Source of the DNA: Nephrotoma appendiculata
Lineage: Eukaryota; Arthropoda; Insecta; Diptera; Tipulidae
Direction of reading: 5' to 3'
DNA length: 64,000 bases
Assembly (NCBI GenBank): GCA_947310385.1
Contig: OX371225.1
Location: 71,685,571-71,749,570 of the forward strand
A model generated the notes under the pieces. The model made no database searches and had not been told where the DNA came from. It saw only the letters and a program-made list of their open reading frames with translations. Positions 46,001-58,100 of the stretch are shown in pieces (the stretch's first letter is position 1; the number at the start of each line of letters is the position of its first letter). Both the position numbers and the translations under genes were made by a program.

Positions 46001-46021
46001 AGGTTAGGTTAGGTTAGGTTA
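46001..46021 (-). repeat. Four AGGTT units forming the LINE 3' tail
   Basis: On the plus strand AGGTT is repeated four times and followed by agagtggctgct, the LINE's 3' untranslated end. On the LINE's strand it is (AACCT)4. Read in another register it is TTAGG, the common insect telomere unit, but it is only 21 bases long and coincides with a LINE 3' end. Confidence 0.9.
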
Positions 46022-48935
46022 GAGTGGCTGCTATCGCACACTTACGCCAGGAGTGGCCCATTGTGATACCACAGGATCCTATCTCCCCTTTACACCTGCT
46101 GATACCATTCAGAGCTACTTATGTAGCGTAAAATATCTCGCATTCCACAGCCCGCGAACATTGAGCTTCTCACAGAAGACTCCGGCTCCTACTTTGCCGT
46201 CTAGCTTAGAACCGTCTGTGAAAAATTGCATTGCCTCGTTTTCAAGTATTGATCTGTTCCTTATCGAAGCACAACGTTGGTTTAATATAATATAGATTCG
46301 CCAGTTCTTCCCTTAGCGATCTAACTATCGTTGAGTGTCCCGCCTGAAGGCACTTCCACTGAGAGATAGCCGAGAGCCTTGTAGCCACATTGACTGCCAT
46401 CTGCTTACCAAAAAATTCGATTAGAATAAGGTGGAACATAACCTCTAAAGCGCGTGGAGGTGTTGACATAAGCGCCCCGCTTATAATCATGCAGGCCGTT
46501 TTTTGCACCTTCTCCATCATCTTCCTATATGTTGCCTTCTCCAGAGCTGGCCACCACACACCCACCCCGTACATCAGCACAGGTCTTACCACAGCGGTAT
46601 AGAGCCCGTGTAACAGCTCTGGTTTTAGACCCCATCTCTTCTCTATGGCATTCTTACACGAGTAAATGGCTACATTAGCCTTATTCACCCTTTCTACAAT
46701 GTTAGGCTTCCAGTTTAGCTTACTGTCCAAGATTATGCCCAGAAATCTCGCTCTGTCAGCAAAAGCCAGTCTAATGTCGTTCACGGTATGAGGACGAACT
46801 ACCGGAATTTTATATTTCTTAGTAAATAGTACCAGCTCTGTCTTGGAGGGGTTAATCCCTAATCCACATTTGCTGGCCCACTTCGTCACGATCAGGAGTA
46901 CATTCTGCATAACATCCCCAACAGTATCCAGCTATTTGCCTGAGACAGCTATCGCTACATCATCCGCATACGCTACAACCCCTATCCCCACTCCCTCCAG
47001 TTCCAAGAGCAATCCATTCATCACAACACTCCAAAGAAAGGGGAACATTATACCTCCTTGCGGGGTTCCTCTAACCACCCGCCTTCTAATGGTGGCCTCC
47101 CCCAGTTTCGAGGTTATAATCCTTCTTACCACTATCTGATTTATTAACCAACGTATGGGGTAGTCCACGTTCAAAAAGAACAATCCTTCCATGATCGCCT
47201 TCATTTTTGTATTTCTAAAGGCATCCTCAATGTCGAGAAATGCTACCATACAGAACTCTTGCGAGTAAATTGACTTCTCAATCATGCGTACTAGATTGTG
47301 CAGAGCTGAGTCCACCGACTTTCCTTTACAGTACGCATGCTGGGACATTGCCCAACTCCTGGGCGCAATTTTTGATCGAATACCTATGTCTACCAACCTT
47401 TCCAAGGTTTTCAACAGAAAGGAAGATATAGTTATAGGTCTCAGATCCTTTGGATAGGCATGCGAGGTTTTTTCCGATTTCGGTATAAAGACCACTCTGA
47501 CCTCCGTCCATTTTTTAGGAATACAGACCAGTTTCAGACATCCCATGAAGATACCTTCCAGCCAGGGGAGGATGACTGCTGAGTTTCCTGGATCTCTGCT
47601 GGTAAAATCCGATCCGGGCCCGCCGATTTATAAGGTTTAAACCCGTTCAGCGCCCAACGGATTCGCTCCTTATCCGCGATGCCCTCCATCTCTATTGAAG
47701 GTGTTACTCGATTAGCTCCAGGCTCTGTCGAGTCTTCAAAGCTTCCCGGAAAATGGGTCTCGATGAGGAGCTCCAATGATTTCGTACTTGAAGTTGTCCA
47801 TGACCCGTCTGGTCTAATTAAATAACTAGGGCTGGTTGGGGTAGTAGCTAGAATTTTCCTAAGGCGAGAAGTCTCAGAGACCTCCTCCATTTTACAACAG
47901 AAGAGTCTCCAAGACCCCCTTTGTGCCTTCCTCAAATCTTTTTGGTACTTTCTGAGGTCCTCCGTATAGGAATCCCAATCCCGAACCTCCGTTGTGTTCT
48001 TAGCTTTATTAAAAGCTCTTTTATACACATTTCGATATGTTCCCAACTCCTTGGTCCACCATATCGGTGTCTGCAAGCCCCTATGCTTTATTAGGGGGCA
48101 CGTAGCATTAAATGAAAGATTGCATGCCTTTGTGACAATATCAACCATGCCATCTAATTCCGCTACCGTCGCCGGAAGTCCAGGAACCTGCAGCGGCAGT
48201 AGTTCCTTCAATACCTCTCCATATTTGTTCCAGTTTCTCCTCCTGGGATTCCTGAAGGATTTCCGGGTAACAGGTTTATTGTCGAGGTTATAAATTACAT
48301 ATCGATGATCAGAGAATGAGTGCTTTTTCGCCACTCTCCACCCTCTGATCATATGAAAGATCGTTTCTGACACAAAGGTAACATCTAAAACCTCCTGTCG
48401 ATTTTTAAAAATAAATGTCGCTTCTCGTCCAATATTGCAAACTAAAAGGTTGGTATTTAATAAATAATCAAAAAATAAGTCACCCCTCTCGTTGATGTTT
48501 GTGCTTCCCCAGATTGAGTGATGCGCATTTACATCACATCCGAGTACAACACCTACCCTTCTTTGATCTGCTTCCCGGATCAGTTCCCCCAGGTGTGGAA
48601 CCTCCTTCCCACGATCCATATAGGCTGAGGCTAGCCATAGTTTTTCACAGCCAACCTCAGCGCTCACCGCTCACCGCTGTAACGTCTCCGCTACTAAATT
48701 GTGGAAGAAGCAAAATATTCAAAATATTTTTCTCTAAAATACACGATCTGATCTTCTCAGAGTTGCTTGAGTATAGTAATTTATACCCTTTCATTCTGAG
48801 GCCACAGATCCTGTTATTGTTAATCCAAGGTTCTTGGATTAATACTAACTCCTCATCTGACTTAGTAAGTCTGAGCACGAGAGCTGGCGAGGCAGCCTTC
48901 GTGTGATGAAGTTTTATTTGTACAATGCTAACCAT
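46022..48935 (-). pseudogene. LINE ORF2: endonuclease, RT, partial RNase H
   Basis: Starts at the ATG at 48935. Endonuclease pieces: LVLIQEPWINNNRICGL, VVLGCDVNAHHSIWGST and HSFSDHRYVIYNL. RT pieces: TEVRVVFIPKSEK, MVAFLDIEDAFRN, RGTPQGGIMFPFLWS and the catalytic VAYADDVAI (about 46950). The thumb region covers 46242-46910. Around 46165-46230 the frame gives FFTDGSKLDGKVGAGVF, the beginning of an RNase H domain, whose remainder is missing. RNase H after the RT suits the LOA clade more than classical R1. Frameshifts occur near 48660, 47540 and 46920, with stops after 46242. It would have nicked its target and copied the element's RNA. Confidence 0.85.
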
Positions 48936-50152
48936 TGTAGTCGACCTTACCCACCTCTTCCTGCACTCTCTGCATCAGGATAGTGCCATCTAACTCATTG
49001 TTCCTGACGCTGTCTTCCTCTCGTCGAGAGCCTGACAGGATGTTCCCATCAGGCTCCAGAGAGAAGAGGCTACCTCCCCTAACTATGCTCCCCAGAGCCG
49101 AAGCATCACTCTCCTGGCAGTCCTCAGCCCGAATGACCGTCTCCTGCTGGGTCCATTCGGCGTCACTCCCAGGCTAATCTTTCGCAGTTACGTCGGTCTC
49201 GTCTTTTTTATATACTTTGAACCCGAACTTGATCACTCACACCTTTAATTTTGCAAGGGAAGCCAGGGATTCTTTATTGATCAGCATTATTGCCAATCTA
49301 AAGCCTCCCTTAGCTTCCTCTCGCTTTATAATCCTCCAGTCTTCCGCTGGAAGATCGGGATTGCTGGCCTGAATGATCTCGAGGATCTCTTCTGGTTTAT
49401 CCGGCTCGGTTGGCAGCCAAACACGTGCCCTCGTCCTGCTCGGGATTTCCTCCCTGCAGAATGCCTCAAGCCTCGCGCCCAGCAACAGGACGGGGGGATC
49501 CCGGATTTTCTCTCAGGATCCGCAGAAAAATGGAGTTTAGTGCATTTAACACTACTCTCCATTTCTCTGACGTGATGCTCCCATCTTCCTGTTTTCTGTC
49601 AATGACGGCTAGCACTAACACGTGCTCCTTTAGGATCTCACTGAATAGCTTCAGGTTTTGACCCCTAGGAGCACCCGACGTCTTTTCTACCAGTACCTTG
49701 GCTCGCTCACTCTCGCCCGTTTCCAGCTCTTTCTGGGACCTCTGTCTTTTAGACACAAGCGCCCTTTCCAAGCTGTCACAGCCGACAGTTTTTTTAGCCC
49801 ATGCCACAGATCCTCGTTGTTCTACTGTAAGCTTCCCCCCGGGGGTCGCAGCCAGTTTTTATAAAATTCTGTACGCCGACCGTCTCTCCCTGTATCGACG
49901 CTTCGACTGAGTGATCTGTCTCAATCCCCCCTTATTTCCTTTGGCGGTTCCGCTTCCACCTGGCTTCGATGCCAAAGTGTCGCTAAACCTTGCCCCTGAT
50001 GATGAAGCCCCACCTTCACGGTTAGAGTTGCTACCTTCTTCCGGTTTTTGAAGGGTGCCGGCCACTTTTATTTTATTCTCTTGTTTTTCCGTGTTTCTCC
50101 CACGAGTATCGGAGAAATATAGGTCAACCTGCGCAGAGATCCGTGTACGCAA
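48928..50152 (-). pseudogene. LINE ORF1, DUF4780-type gag-like protein
   Basis: The minus strand from 50152 gives a basic, low-complexity N-terminus, then an RNA-binding-like domain of the DUF4780 type: KEHVLVLAVIDRKQEDGSIT, SEKWRVVLNALNSIFL, then LGARLEAFCREEIPSRTRA and DWRIIKREEAKGGFRLAI. An acidic C-terminus follows and ends at a TAG at 48928-48930, eight bases inside the ORF2 start, an arrangement that could allow termination-coupled reinitiation. Frameshifts near 49850, 49480 and 49200 split it. In related LINEs this protein binds the element's RNA. The family name is from memory of the motif set. Confidence 0.75.
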
Positions 50153-50454
50153 GCAAGGCTAAATACAACTGGAGGTCGCCAGGTATCCAGAGGGCTCCGT
50201 TCACGACTGGGCTTTGTTAAATGGGCCCCCAGTCTAGCCGATCATCAGCACGGGTCGCGTAACACCTTAATCCAGCCCATTGGCTTACCGAGCACTCCAC
50301 CCCCTGCACCCTCCCATATTCACTCCTCCATTCACCCATTCATGTGGATATCCCAAACAAATGGGACCCACTTCATTCGTGGGATTACCGTTTATAGGGT
50401 TCCACACTCACTACCTGCTGGCCCGGGAGCACAGGGAGCACAACCATCTTACTA
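50153..50454 (-). other. Probable 5' untranslated region of the LOA/R1-like LINE
   Basis: This is GC-rich relative to the surrounding AT-rich sequence and continuous with the LINE's ORF1. No protein domain was recognised. It abuts the stop of the PHD-finger ORF1, so the boundary between the two elements lies within it. Confidence 0.5.
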
Positions 50455-51390
50455 TTACGTTTTAAACTGGTCCAATTCCTCTACAGATCGTACAATTTTT
50501 GGGCTATCGTTTGCTGCAGCAATAACAGCTACCATACCTCTTCGTATAACTACCTTTGATATAGTTCCCACTGCCTTCAAAGCCTTGGCTTTACTTAGGA
50601 TGTCCTTCACCTCCTTAGAGAGATATTCGTTGATGTATATCCTCGAAGTTGGAAAACTGTTGTCAATGCACGTAATCCATAAATGTTTATCCTTAATGTA
50701 CTTCAGATAGGCAGATATAAATTGGTTCCTCTTTAATTGCTTGAAGAAGCGAACCTTTATTACAGATGGGCCACCTCCGCCATTCTTCTTATGAAACCTA
50801 AAAACATCCTTAATATCGTCAGCTTTAAAGTCCCGTATACCAAACTCATGAGCAATAGTTAACAGGAATAAGTGATCAAAAATGTTCACTGTATCCGGAA
50901 TACCGTAAAGCATCAATACACTTTGACTTTTTAGGTCTTCTCGCCTTTTATGAAGCTCAAATTGCTTTTCAAGAAAAACAATTCTTTCCATCAATTTAGC
51001 CGTTTCAGATGACAGACCGGCCTTCACATCAGCTATGGCATTATCACAGTAGGTGGTAATTTTTGGCCACATCGCATCCATTTGCTTTGACACCCAATCC
51101 TCAATATCGTCACTAACCACCGGGTTATATTTCTTAGCATCAGCCTCTTTAGCTTTCATCAAGCCAGCTAGAACTCTGGTGAGGTTACTGTCCGCAATGC
51201 AACGTGGAAAAAACCATTTAGCCTTTGATTTAAGATGTTCGAATTCCACATCCGTTTTGACCTCAACGCATTCTGCATGATACCATCTCGAACAGCCATT
51301 ACAATTCAGCCAATTTTGATTCTTCGACATGGACTTAATACCAAAGTCTTTTTTATTGCACACCGCACATTTATCATAGTTATCAGTCAT
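50455..51390 (-). CDS. PHD-finger LINE ORF1 protein, intact
   Basis: 311 uninterrupted residues. Residues 8-65 form a PHD-type zinc finger: CAVCNKK, then LNCNGCSRWYHAEC, then a final pair whose second cysteine lies in WFFPRC, where the usual CxxC is reduced to one clear cysteine. Residues about 120-160 are a predicted coiled coil (KLMERIVFLEKQFELHKRRE). Residues about 165-280 look like the RRM-type and C-terminal domains of LINE ORF1 proteins (SVLMLYGIPD, VIKVRFFKQLKRNQFI). This plan is known for ORF1 of CR1/Jockey-group insect LINEs, where it binds RNA and trimerises. No matching ORF2 follows; a different LINE begins instead. A domesticated or solo ORF1 is possible, as is simple truncation. 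Confidence 0.75.
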   Translation of the reverse strand: MTDNYDKCAVCNKKDFGIKSMSKNQNWLNCNGCSRWYHAECVEVKTDVEFEHLKSKAKWFFPRCIADSNLTRVLAGLMKAKEADAKKYNPVVSDDIEDWVSKQMDAMWPKITTYCDNAIADVKAGLSSETAKLMERIVFLEKQFELHKRREDLKSQSVLMLYGIPDTVNIFDHLFLLTIAHEFGIRDFKADDIKDVFRFHKKNGGGGPSVIKVRFFKQLKRNQFISAYLKYIKDKHLWITCIDNSFPTSRIYINEYLSKEVKDILSKAKALKAVGTISKVVIRRGMVAVIAAANDSPKIVRSVEELDQFKT

Positions 51391-54300
51391 ATTAATGTAA
51401 TTGAGGTTATGTTATATTAATTAGGATAATAAATTAATATAGGTTAAATGAGCCTTTATTTTTAGATTAATTAGTAATATAAGCTTATCAAAATTTTAAG
51501 CAGCCTTATACCAGTTTATAATAAAAATGAATATACTAGAACATTAACTAATTTAATTAAATACGGACCAAAAAATGTTTGCTCTTGTACAACTAATGTC
51601 AGATTTCGATATCGATATTGATCGACAATCCTCCAAGAACACGGTTTTTTATGTACAAATATGAGTGATCACACGGGAGCGACAAAAAATCATCTATAAA
51701 GTTTAAGGGAATAAATTATCTTCTTATCTAGGGATCTAACTAAGGTTCAATGGCCATTACGTTACCTCAATGATAAGCTAACCAGCTTCGTTTTTGTAAT
51801 TGCTCTTTGCCCGTTAATAATTCCGGGTAAAATATCAGATTACAAAAAATGGAGAATACAGGCAATACAAATTTATTAATGAACTGTGATCCACAATTCC
51901 AAAAAAATAATATTATAAAGTTCGTCTACCGTAATATTAAACTCAGCAAAACGTTAAGTTTTCTTAAAACGGTTTTTGATTTAACCACATTTCTTTGAAT
52001 TTTTGACTTGATGATCCGTCCAAAATACTGAATATAAAATGTCCACGAACAATTTTGGGTTAAATTATTAGAATTTTTGTAAAACATCTGTTGGTAATTT
52101 TTGCACATACTGTACGAAACTTGAACAGAATGTGTTAAATTAAATTTATTCACCTATATGTAAAATCAAGTGCAGTTTAATAAATGTACACTCAGACTTT
52201 AAATGTTTAGTATTTTCCATACGTTAAGAATTTTGTTCAATTAATAATTAGTCTTGAGTTCCCTTCTAGAAGGTGGAACGGAATACTTCAAATTTTCTGG
52301 TAACTTTTTGGCTAAATTATAAAAATATTCGTAATACACTCTTATGATAATTTAAAATTGTTTGGTGAATTTCATCGCCCAATAATTATTTATTCACACC
52401 TACGAAAACTACTACAGAAGGGTGGTTTCCGGTTAAGCTACTATTAGTAACTATCTGTACTAATTTTTACCTGTTCTCCAATATCTACACCTCGTACGAT
52501 CTATAACCTCACACATTTATTGTTTTTTGTTCGTTAATTGCCATATCTAATTACCACTTAAATTATTTCAATGCTTTTAGGTAGCTAAAGTGAAGGTTTA
52601 CTCTATTTACTACTTCATTTACCATAATCATTTAAATATTAGAAATAGGTTACAAACAAAATTTGAATCATAGTCTGAATCTAAATTAAATTGTTGCATT
52701 GGCGTGCTTTCTATAATATAGCATTAATCACTGTATGAATGCATCTGGGATTATTTATCACCAAAATATTTGGAAAGTGTATTGTAAAATATTTAACCAT
52801 TCACAATGGACCTAAAAAAAATGCAAGGTTATCTAAATACTTGCAATAGTTTTTAATAAAATAGTATTTCACTATACACTGTAACCGAACACCATTTGGT
52901 GGTATATTAAACACAATTGAATAAAAGCTTTTTGTTTTGAAAGACTAACAATTATTAATCACTCCAATATTCGATATTGTATTATTACTTTTATATTTTA
53001 GTGTTGCGGTGTACTAATGGTAATTCATTCAATTTTTAATAATCAATTTTTTTTGCAGATGGTGAAAGCATTTACTATTGCAGCGAAATGTTTGTCTCTT
53101 ATTACAGTTTATCCCTGGGCTGTTATGATTGAGCAAAATTTAATTTTTCTAATATTGCATTAAACCTTTTAGTGATTTGATCAGATAAATTATAGGTTAA
53201 ATGTCATACGTAATTTTATTTTTGATTTGATATGGTTTGATTCGTCGACGTGGGTGAATGGATTTTAAAAATTTGTTTTTAAGTATAGCTTTAGGTGATT
53301 TGGTTTAATTTAATTTTTAATACATATTTATTGAATTTTTTTTGGAATGATATACCCTTCTATTATGCCATTCTCTAACTACTGCACAAAAGTACTTTAA
53401 AGTAAAAAATAATGATTCGCAAAATTTTAGAAAACCGCCGGCTAATAAATAATCGGAAAGCTTTTGCGTGGTTTAGAATAACTTGTTGTTTTAATGTCGT
53501 CTTAATGCAAACAAGAAAATCCTGTTCTCTATCAAGAATACTGAAGTTTGATTTCCGCTCTATTTTTAAACTATTGAAATGACCTTTGATTCTGAAAGTT
53601 AACATTTTGTTCAAAGTTTTTTTTTCTACGCCGGATCTTACTGGTAAATTTTCAGAGGTTTTATAAATACAAAATGTTTAAATGTTTTTAAATATTACAT
53701 TGTTGTCTCTATGTACAGAATAATACCTTTTATGACTTAAGTCAGTCAAAGCTAAGAGAGACAAACTTATTAGGTATTTAACTTAATATGCTACGAATTT
53801 CGGGAAGTCGCACTTTCTTTACAGTTTCTATTTTTTTACAACTCACAGTAAAATAGTATTTAAACCTCGGCACTATTTGTTCTGAGGTGCATCGCGCGAT
53901 CTCATATCGACAGCATGAAGCTGTCTGAAGAGAATTTATCTAGAGTGGTTTATTAAAAATAATTTGCTTGCCCATTCGCCTGCGATATGGAAATTAATAT
54001 TAAAGTTTCCAACAAAATAGTGCTTCAACATCTCAAGAGTGCTGCCATGTCAGAATTACCTGCTGAATCTCCGTGCTTAAACACTTAGAATTTCTTTATG
54101 TGGTGATAATACATGCTTGGCAAAATCAAAAAATTTGAAATTGTGTTCATTTAAATTTCATTTAATTAAAATTTGAAATTTGTTGGTTTGGAAGATTACG
54201 TAAAATTATCAAGTGGATAAATATTTCAATTGATGATATGCTAACTTATTTGCCGCTCAATTTCTGATCCAGTGCCATTGTAGGTTCCTCTTGACTTTTT

Positions 54301-55030
54301 ACAAGCGTCCTTTTGTGGCCTTTTCTGGTTTGCAATTTCTTAACCATATATCGCCTTTACGAGCTACTATTAACGTTTCGAAACGATGAGTTTTTTTTAA
54401 ACATTTTGAACATTTGACTGCACCACAAATAGTTTTTGTTAAAATGCAAAATTTTATCGTGTATCTCTAAAAATCACAAATTTTCTATTCCATAATTTTG
54501 TTACATGTTTGGTTTCCGTAATGCTTTGTATTAAATCCGGTTTCGTTGCTTGGTGCGATTTTTTACTTTCTCGAGTTTCTTACTATATTTTTTGATTAAT
54601 TAGCCACTGGCTACAAATTTCACCGACATTTTCAGATAGTGTGGGGACTCTTTCAGTAGGGCATGTCTCCGTTTGGCGTATACTATCAGGTTGGTATGAA
54701 GTAAATGTAATTTATTAGTTGTAAATTGTATTTGCAATAATATGTAGTAATTAAATTTGCAAAAATATGGTTCGACACCAATTTTTCAAAATTTAAGCAG
54801 ATAACGATTTTTGATCAAAATCGCTTTTGCAAAAAAATTCAGAGACAGCTTCCATTGGAGCTTTTTCCACTTATAGAACTATTTTGAAAAGTACTATTGT
54901 TACATTTATGAAAACAAAACTACTATGAACTAAAGGATTCTAAATTAAATTTGCAACAATATCAGTCGACTTCAGCTACTCAAAACTCAAAGGTATAACG
55001 ACGAACTAAAAAAAACCAACAACAAATCTT
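51391..55030. other. AT-rich, no gene recognised
   Basis: No recognisable protein domain in either strand over 3.6 kb. The best local signal is at 53040-53163: a pyrimidine run ending in tttttgcag directly before an ATG that opens 34 codons (MVKAFTIAAKCLSLITVYPW...). It could be a splice acceptor and exon of a host gene, but no partner exon or donor was found. Confidence 0.35.
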
Positions 55031-55141
55031 GTACGTCACGCCATCCGTAACCATATCAGCAGGAACCAAACAACTATGGCACAAGTAGCACGATGCATTG
55101 TGCACTATATGCTTTTTCAGCCGGAACTATATACGTCCAGG

Positions 55142-58100
55142 CTAGTGCTGAAACTAGCCAGGTGTATCAGGTGCACATGCACAGGGCCCTGCATTTAATA
55201 TCTTAAAAGGGGGCCCTAAACAACCAATTGGTATCATGTACTTGAATAAAATAATTTCAATATTTTTATTTAAAAAGGGCAATCGTTCGATTAGCGCCCC
55301 ATCTCAGAACTGATATTCGAATTAACTAAGGCCTAAAACAAAATTAAAATATAGAATATCATACGCAAGCCAAAAAACATCGAATACCTAAGTAAAAGAA
55401 AAACGCAAACAACTTCAGTTCAAAAGAAATGAAAAGTTGGCTATTTTCGTAGTGTAATTGTATTGAAATGAACGATTTTGATTCATTTAAATTTAATTTT
55501 ATTTAATATACGATATTAAAATTAAACAAGCCGGTAAACTGTATATAATTTTCGGAATATCTAAAGGTTATTCTAAAGTGTTTTTAAACAATTAAAGGTA
55601 CATATTTAAATAAAAAATTTAAATTTATTTGCATAAAAAATGGCGTGAAATCTGGAATAGGGAATGCACTCAGTTTTATCGTTTTTTGTTTTCAATTTAT
55701 GGTGTGAAGTGTAATTCGTATGATTTATAGAAATTTTAATTGTCTGTGTTAAGTGATTTCAGTTGAAAGTTTTATAAATATTGCCAGTCGACAGAAATAA
55801 TTGCATAAAATAAAACATAATGTTCAATGAATATTTTTATTATTATTTTAGTTCAAAAATGTCAAAACCGCTGTCAGGTTCGCAAAAGAGAAAAAGAAAT
55901 TTGAAACAAAATTGGGCGACTATAATTTAATGTCGGAACAATTTAGTAAATGGTTGAGAAAATAAACACCAAAACGCATAGGATCTACGCAAGAGAGAGA
56001 AAATGTAGAAAGGGAAATATACAACTACATCCGTATATGATTATAGCGCACCAAGTACACACGCAACACAAGATTGCCGTTGATTGACAAAAAGACGATT
56101 CTGGCCATAATAATTCCCAGGGGGATAATATGTTGGAGGGACAGCTTGTTCAAAATAATTCGCAAACCGAAGGTGTCATGGAAAATTTTAATCACTCTGT
56201 TGCACAAGGTGATTCTAATGATATTCCAAATCAAATCGTGATAGATCACAACGACTCCCACACATGGCCCGATATTCCAAATAAAATTATATATTTTCTT
56301 GTAAAACACGGTCCAGATCAAGGCAACGACATAAACCGTAATAATGTGGCATTGAAAAATTCTGGTTGAAAATTTACAAAGGACTGGTTTTATCTCAAAC
56401 AAAGGAATGGAGAAGTAGTTAAAATAAAATGGATTATATTTTCTAATAATCGAAACGCAATATTTTGTTTCCCATGTATGCTTTTTGGTCGCAAATCTCA
56501 CAGATCCACAAAAAGAATTTCATGATTGGAGACATCTTCATCCTGTTATTCCTTAACACGAAAATTCTTGTGAACACCGCAATAATTATGTGATATGGAA
56601 AGTAATGGAGAGAGATATAAATTCAGGATACCTACTCGACGATTATATACTTAATTCTATAAATACAGAAAATTCGATGTGGCGTGAAATATTAAAAGTA
56701 ATATTAGATTGTATTTTATTCTGCTCAAAAATATCTTGCCCTTAGAGGTTCAAATGAAGTAATTGGAAATCCAAACTGCGGAATATTTTTAAATTTAATT
56801 GAATTTGCTTGTCATAATAATCATACTTTAAAAGAATGTCTTAAAAAACATAAAAAAGGTTCCGTTTCATATTTTTCACCGCTTATCCAAAATGAAATAA
56901 TAAAATTGATTGCCGATAAAACTAAGGGTGAAATTATACGTAGAATAAAAAGTGGAAAGTATTATACAATTTTATACTGCACTCCTGATGTTTCACGGAA
57001 AGAACAAATGAGCAAAATAATAAGATACGTACCAAATAATAAGATAACGAGGGCAATTTTAAATAAACTCGAAGCTGATAAGCTGGATATTCATGATGTC
57101 AGACGACAAGGATGCGATAACGGTGCCAATATGGCTGGAAAGTACAAGGTAGTACAAGCACATATTTTGGAGATTAATGATTTGGCTGTATTTATGCCTT
57201 GCCCAGCTCACAATCTAAATTTAGCTGGTGTTCAAGCTGCCTCTAAAACGCGAGAGATGATCATTTTGGTACATTGCAGCGATTATTTAATTTTTTCTCA
57301 TCCTCAACAATGAGATGGGAAATTTTAATGAAATCTTTAAAATTGTCACTTAAAAATTTGTCTGACACAAGATGGTCATCGAAGGCAAATGGAATAAAAT
57401 CGCTAAATTTACAATTGTCAGAAGTCAAAAAATGTTTGGAGATGATCGCAACTGATAAATCAAGTTCAGAAGCTGCATCAAATGCTAGATGTTTGTTGTT
57501 TCAATTTTAAATTCATTTGTACTCTAATAGTTTGGAATAAAATTTTGCAATGCATTGACCGAACAAATAAAGCACTACAACAAAAAGATGTATCCATATA
57601 TCATGCGACAAAATTAATTGACGGCCTACGTTGTGCCTAACAAGGACTACGAGAAACAAGGTTTCAACTAATTATCGAAGAAGCCAGAACTTTAGCTGAA
57701 AAAATCAATATTAACTATGAATTTTGTAGTAGACGGACAAGCGGCAGTATGACACCTGAAAAATTATTTGAGGATCAAATTCTTAGCGTTTTTGACACAC
57801 TCTTGAGTCAAATCAATTGGCGCAACTTAAGGTTATCTCTGATGATTTTTATTTTTTAAGTGGCCAATCCTTAAAATCGACGAATATTGTTGATTTACAA
57901 AAATCGGCTACAAATCTCGCTATAAAGTATAGCAAATATTTAAATAAGGATGAACTCATGTGTGAAATAGAAAGTTTTAAATTTGAAGCATTATCTAATA
58001 CAAAACTAATACAAAATATTGAAACCATCACTCCGCTTGATGTTCTACAGACTCGTCATGATTTTAGATTAATTGAGTCGTATCCGAATATCAGTGTTGC

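Larger units (their letters stand above)
46001..50152 (-). mobile_element. LOA/R1-like LINE, decayed, with AGGTT-type tail
   Basis: Minus-strand element with ORF1 (DUF4780-type) and ORF2 (endonuclease, RT, start of an RNase H). ORF1 and ORF2 overlap by eight bases in ATGGTTAG at 48928-48935. The 3' end is four AGGTT units on the plus strand at 46001-46021. It is GC-richer than its surroundings and its 5' untranslated part probably extends to about 50450. Frameshifts in both ORFs and loss of most of the RNase H show that it is inactive. A related truncated copy lies at 62380-64000. Confidence 0.85.

Noticed and set aside
46001..46021. Interstitial telomere sequence
   Set aside because: Only four units, and they coincide exactly with the 3' end of a LINE, so a LINE tail is the simpler explanation.
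56025..56501. 158-residue minus-strand frame
   Set aside because: Antisense to the hAT transposase, whose plus-strand frames carry recognisable motifs.
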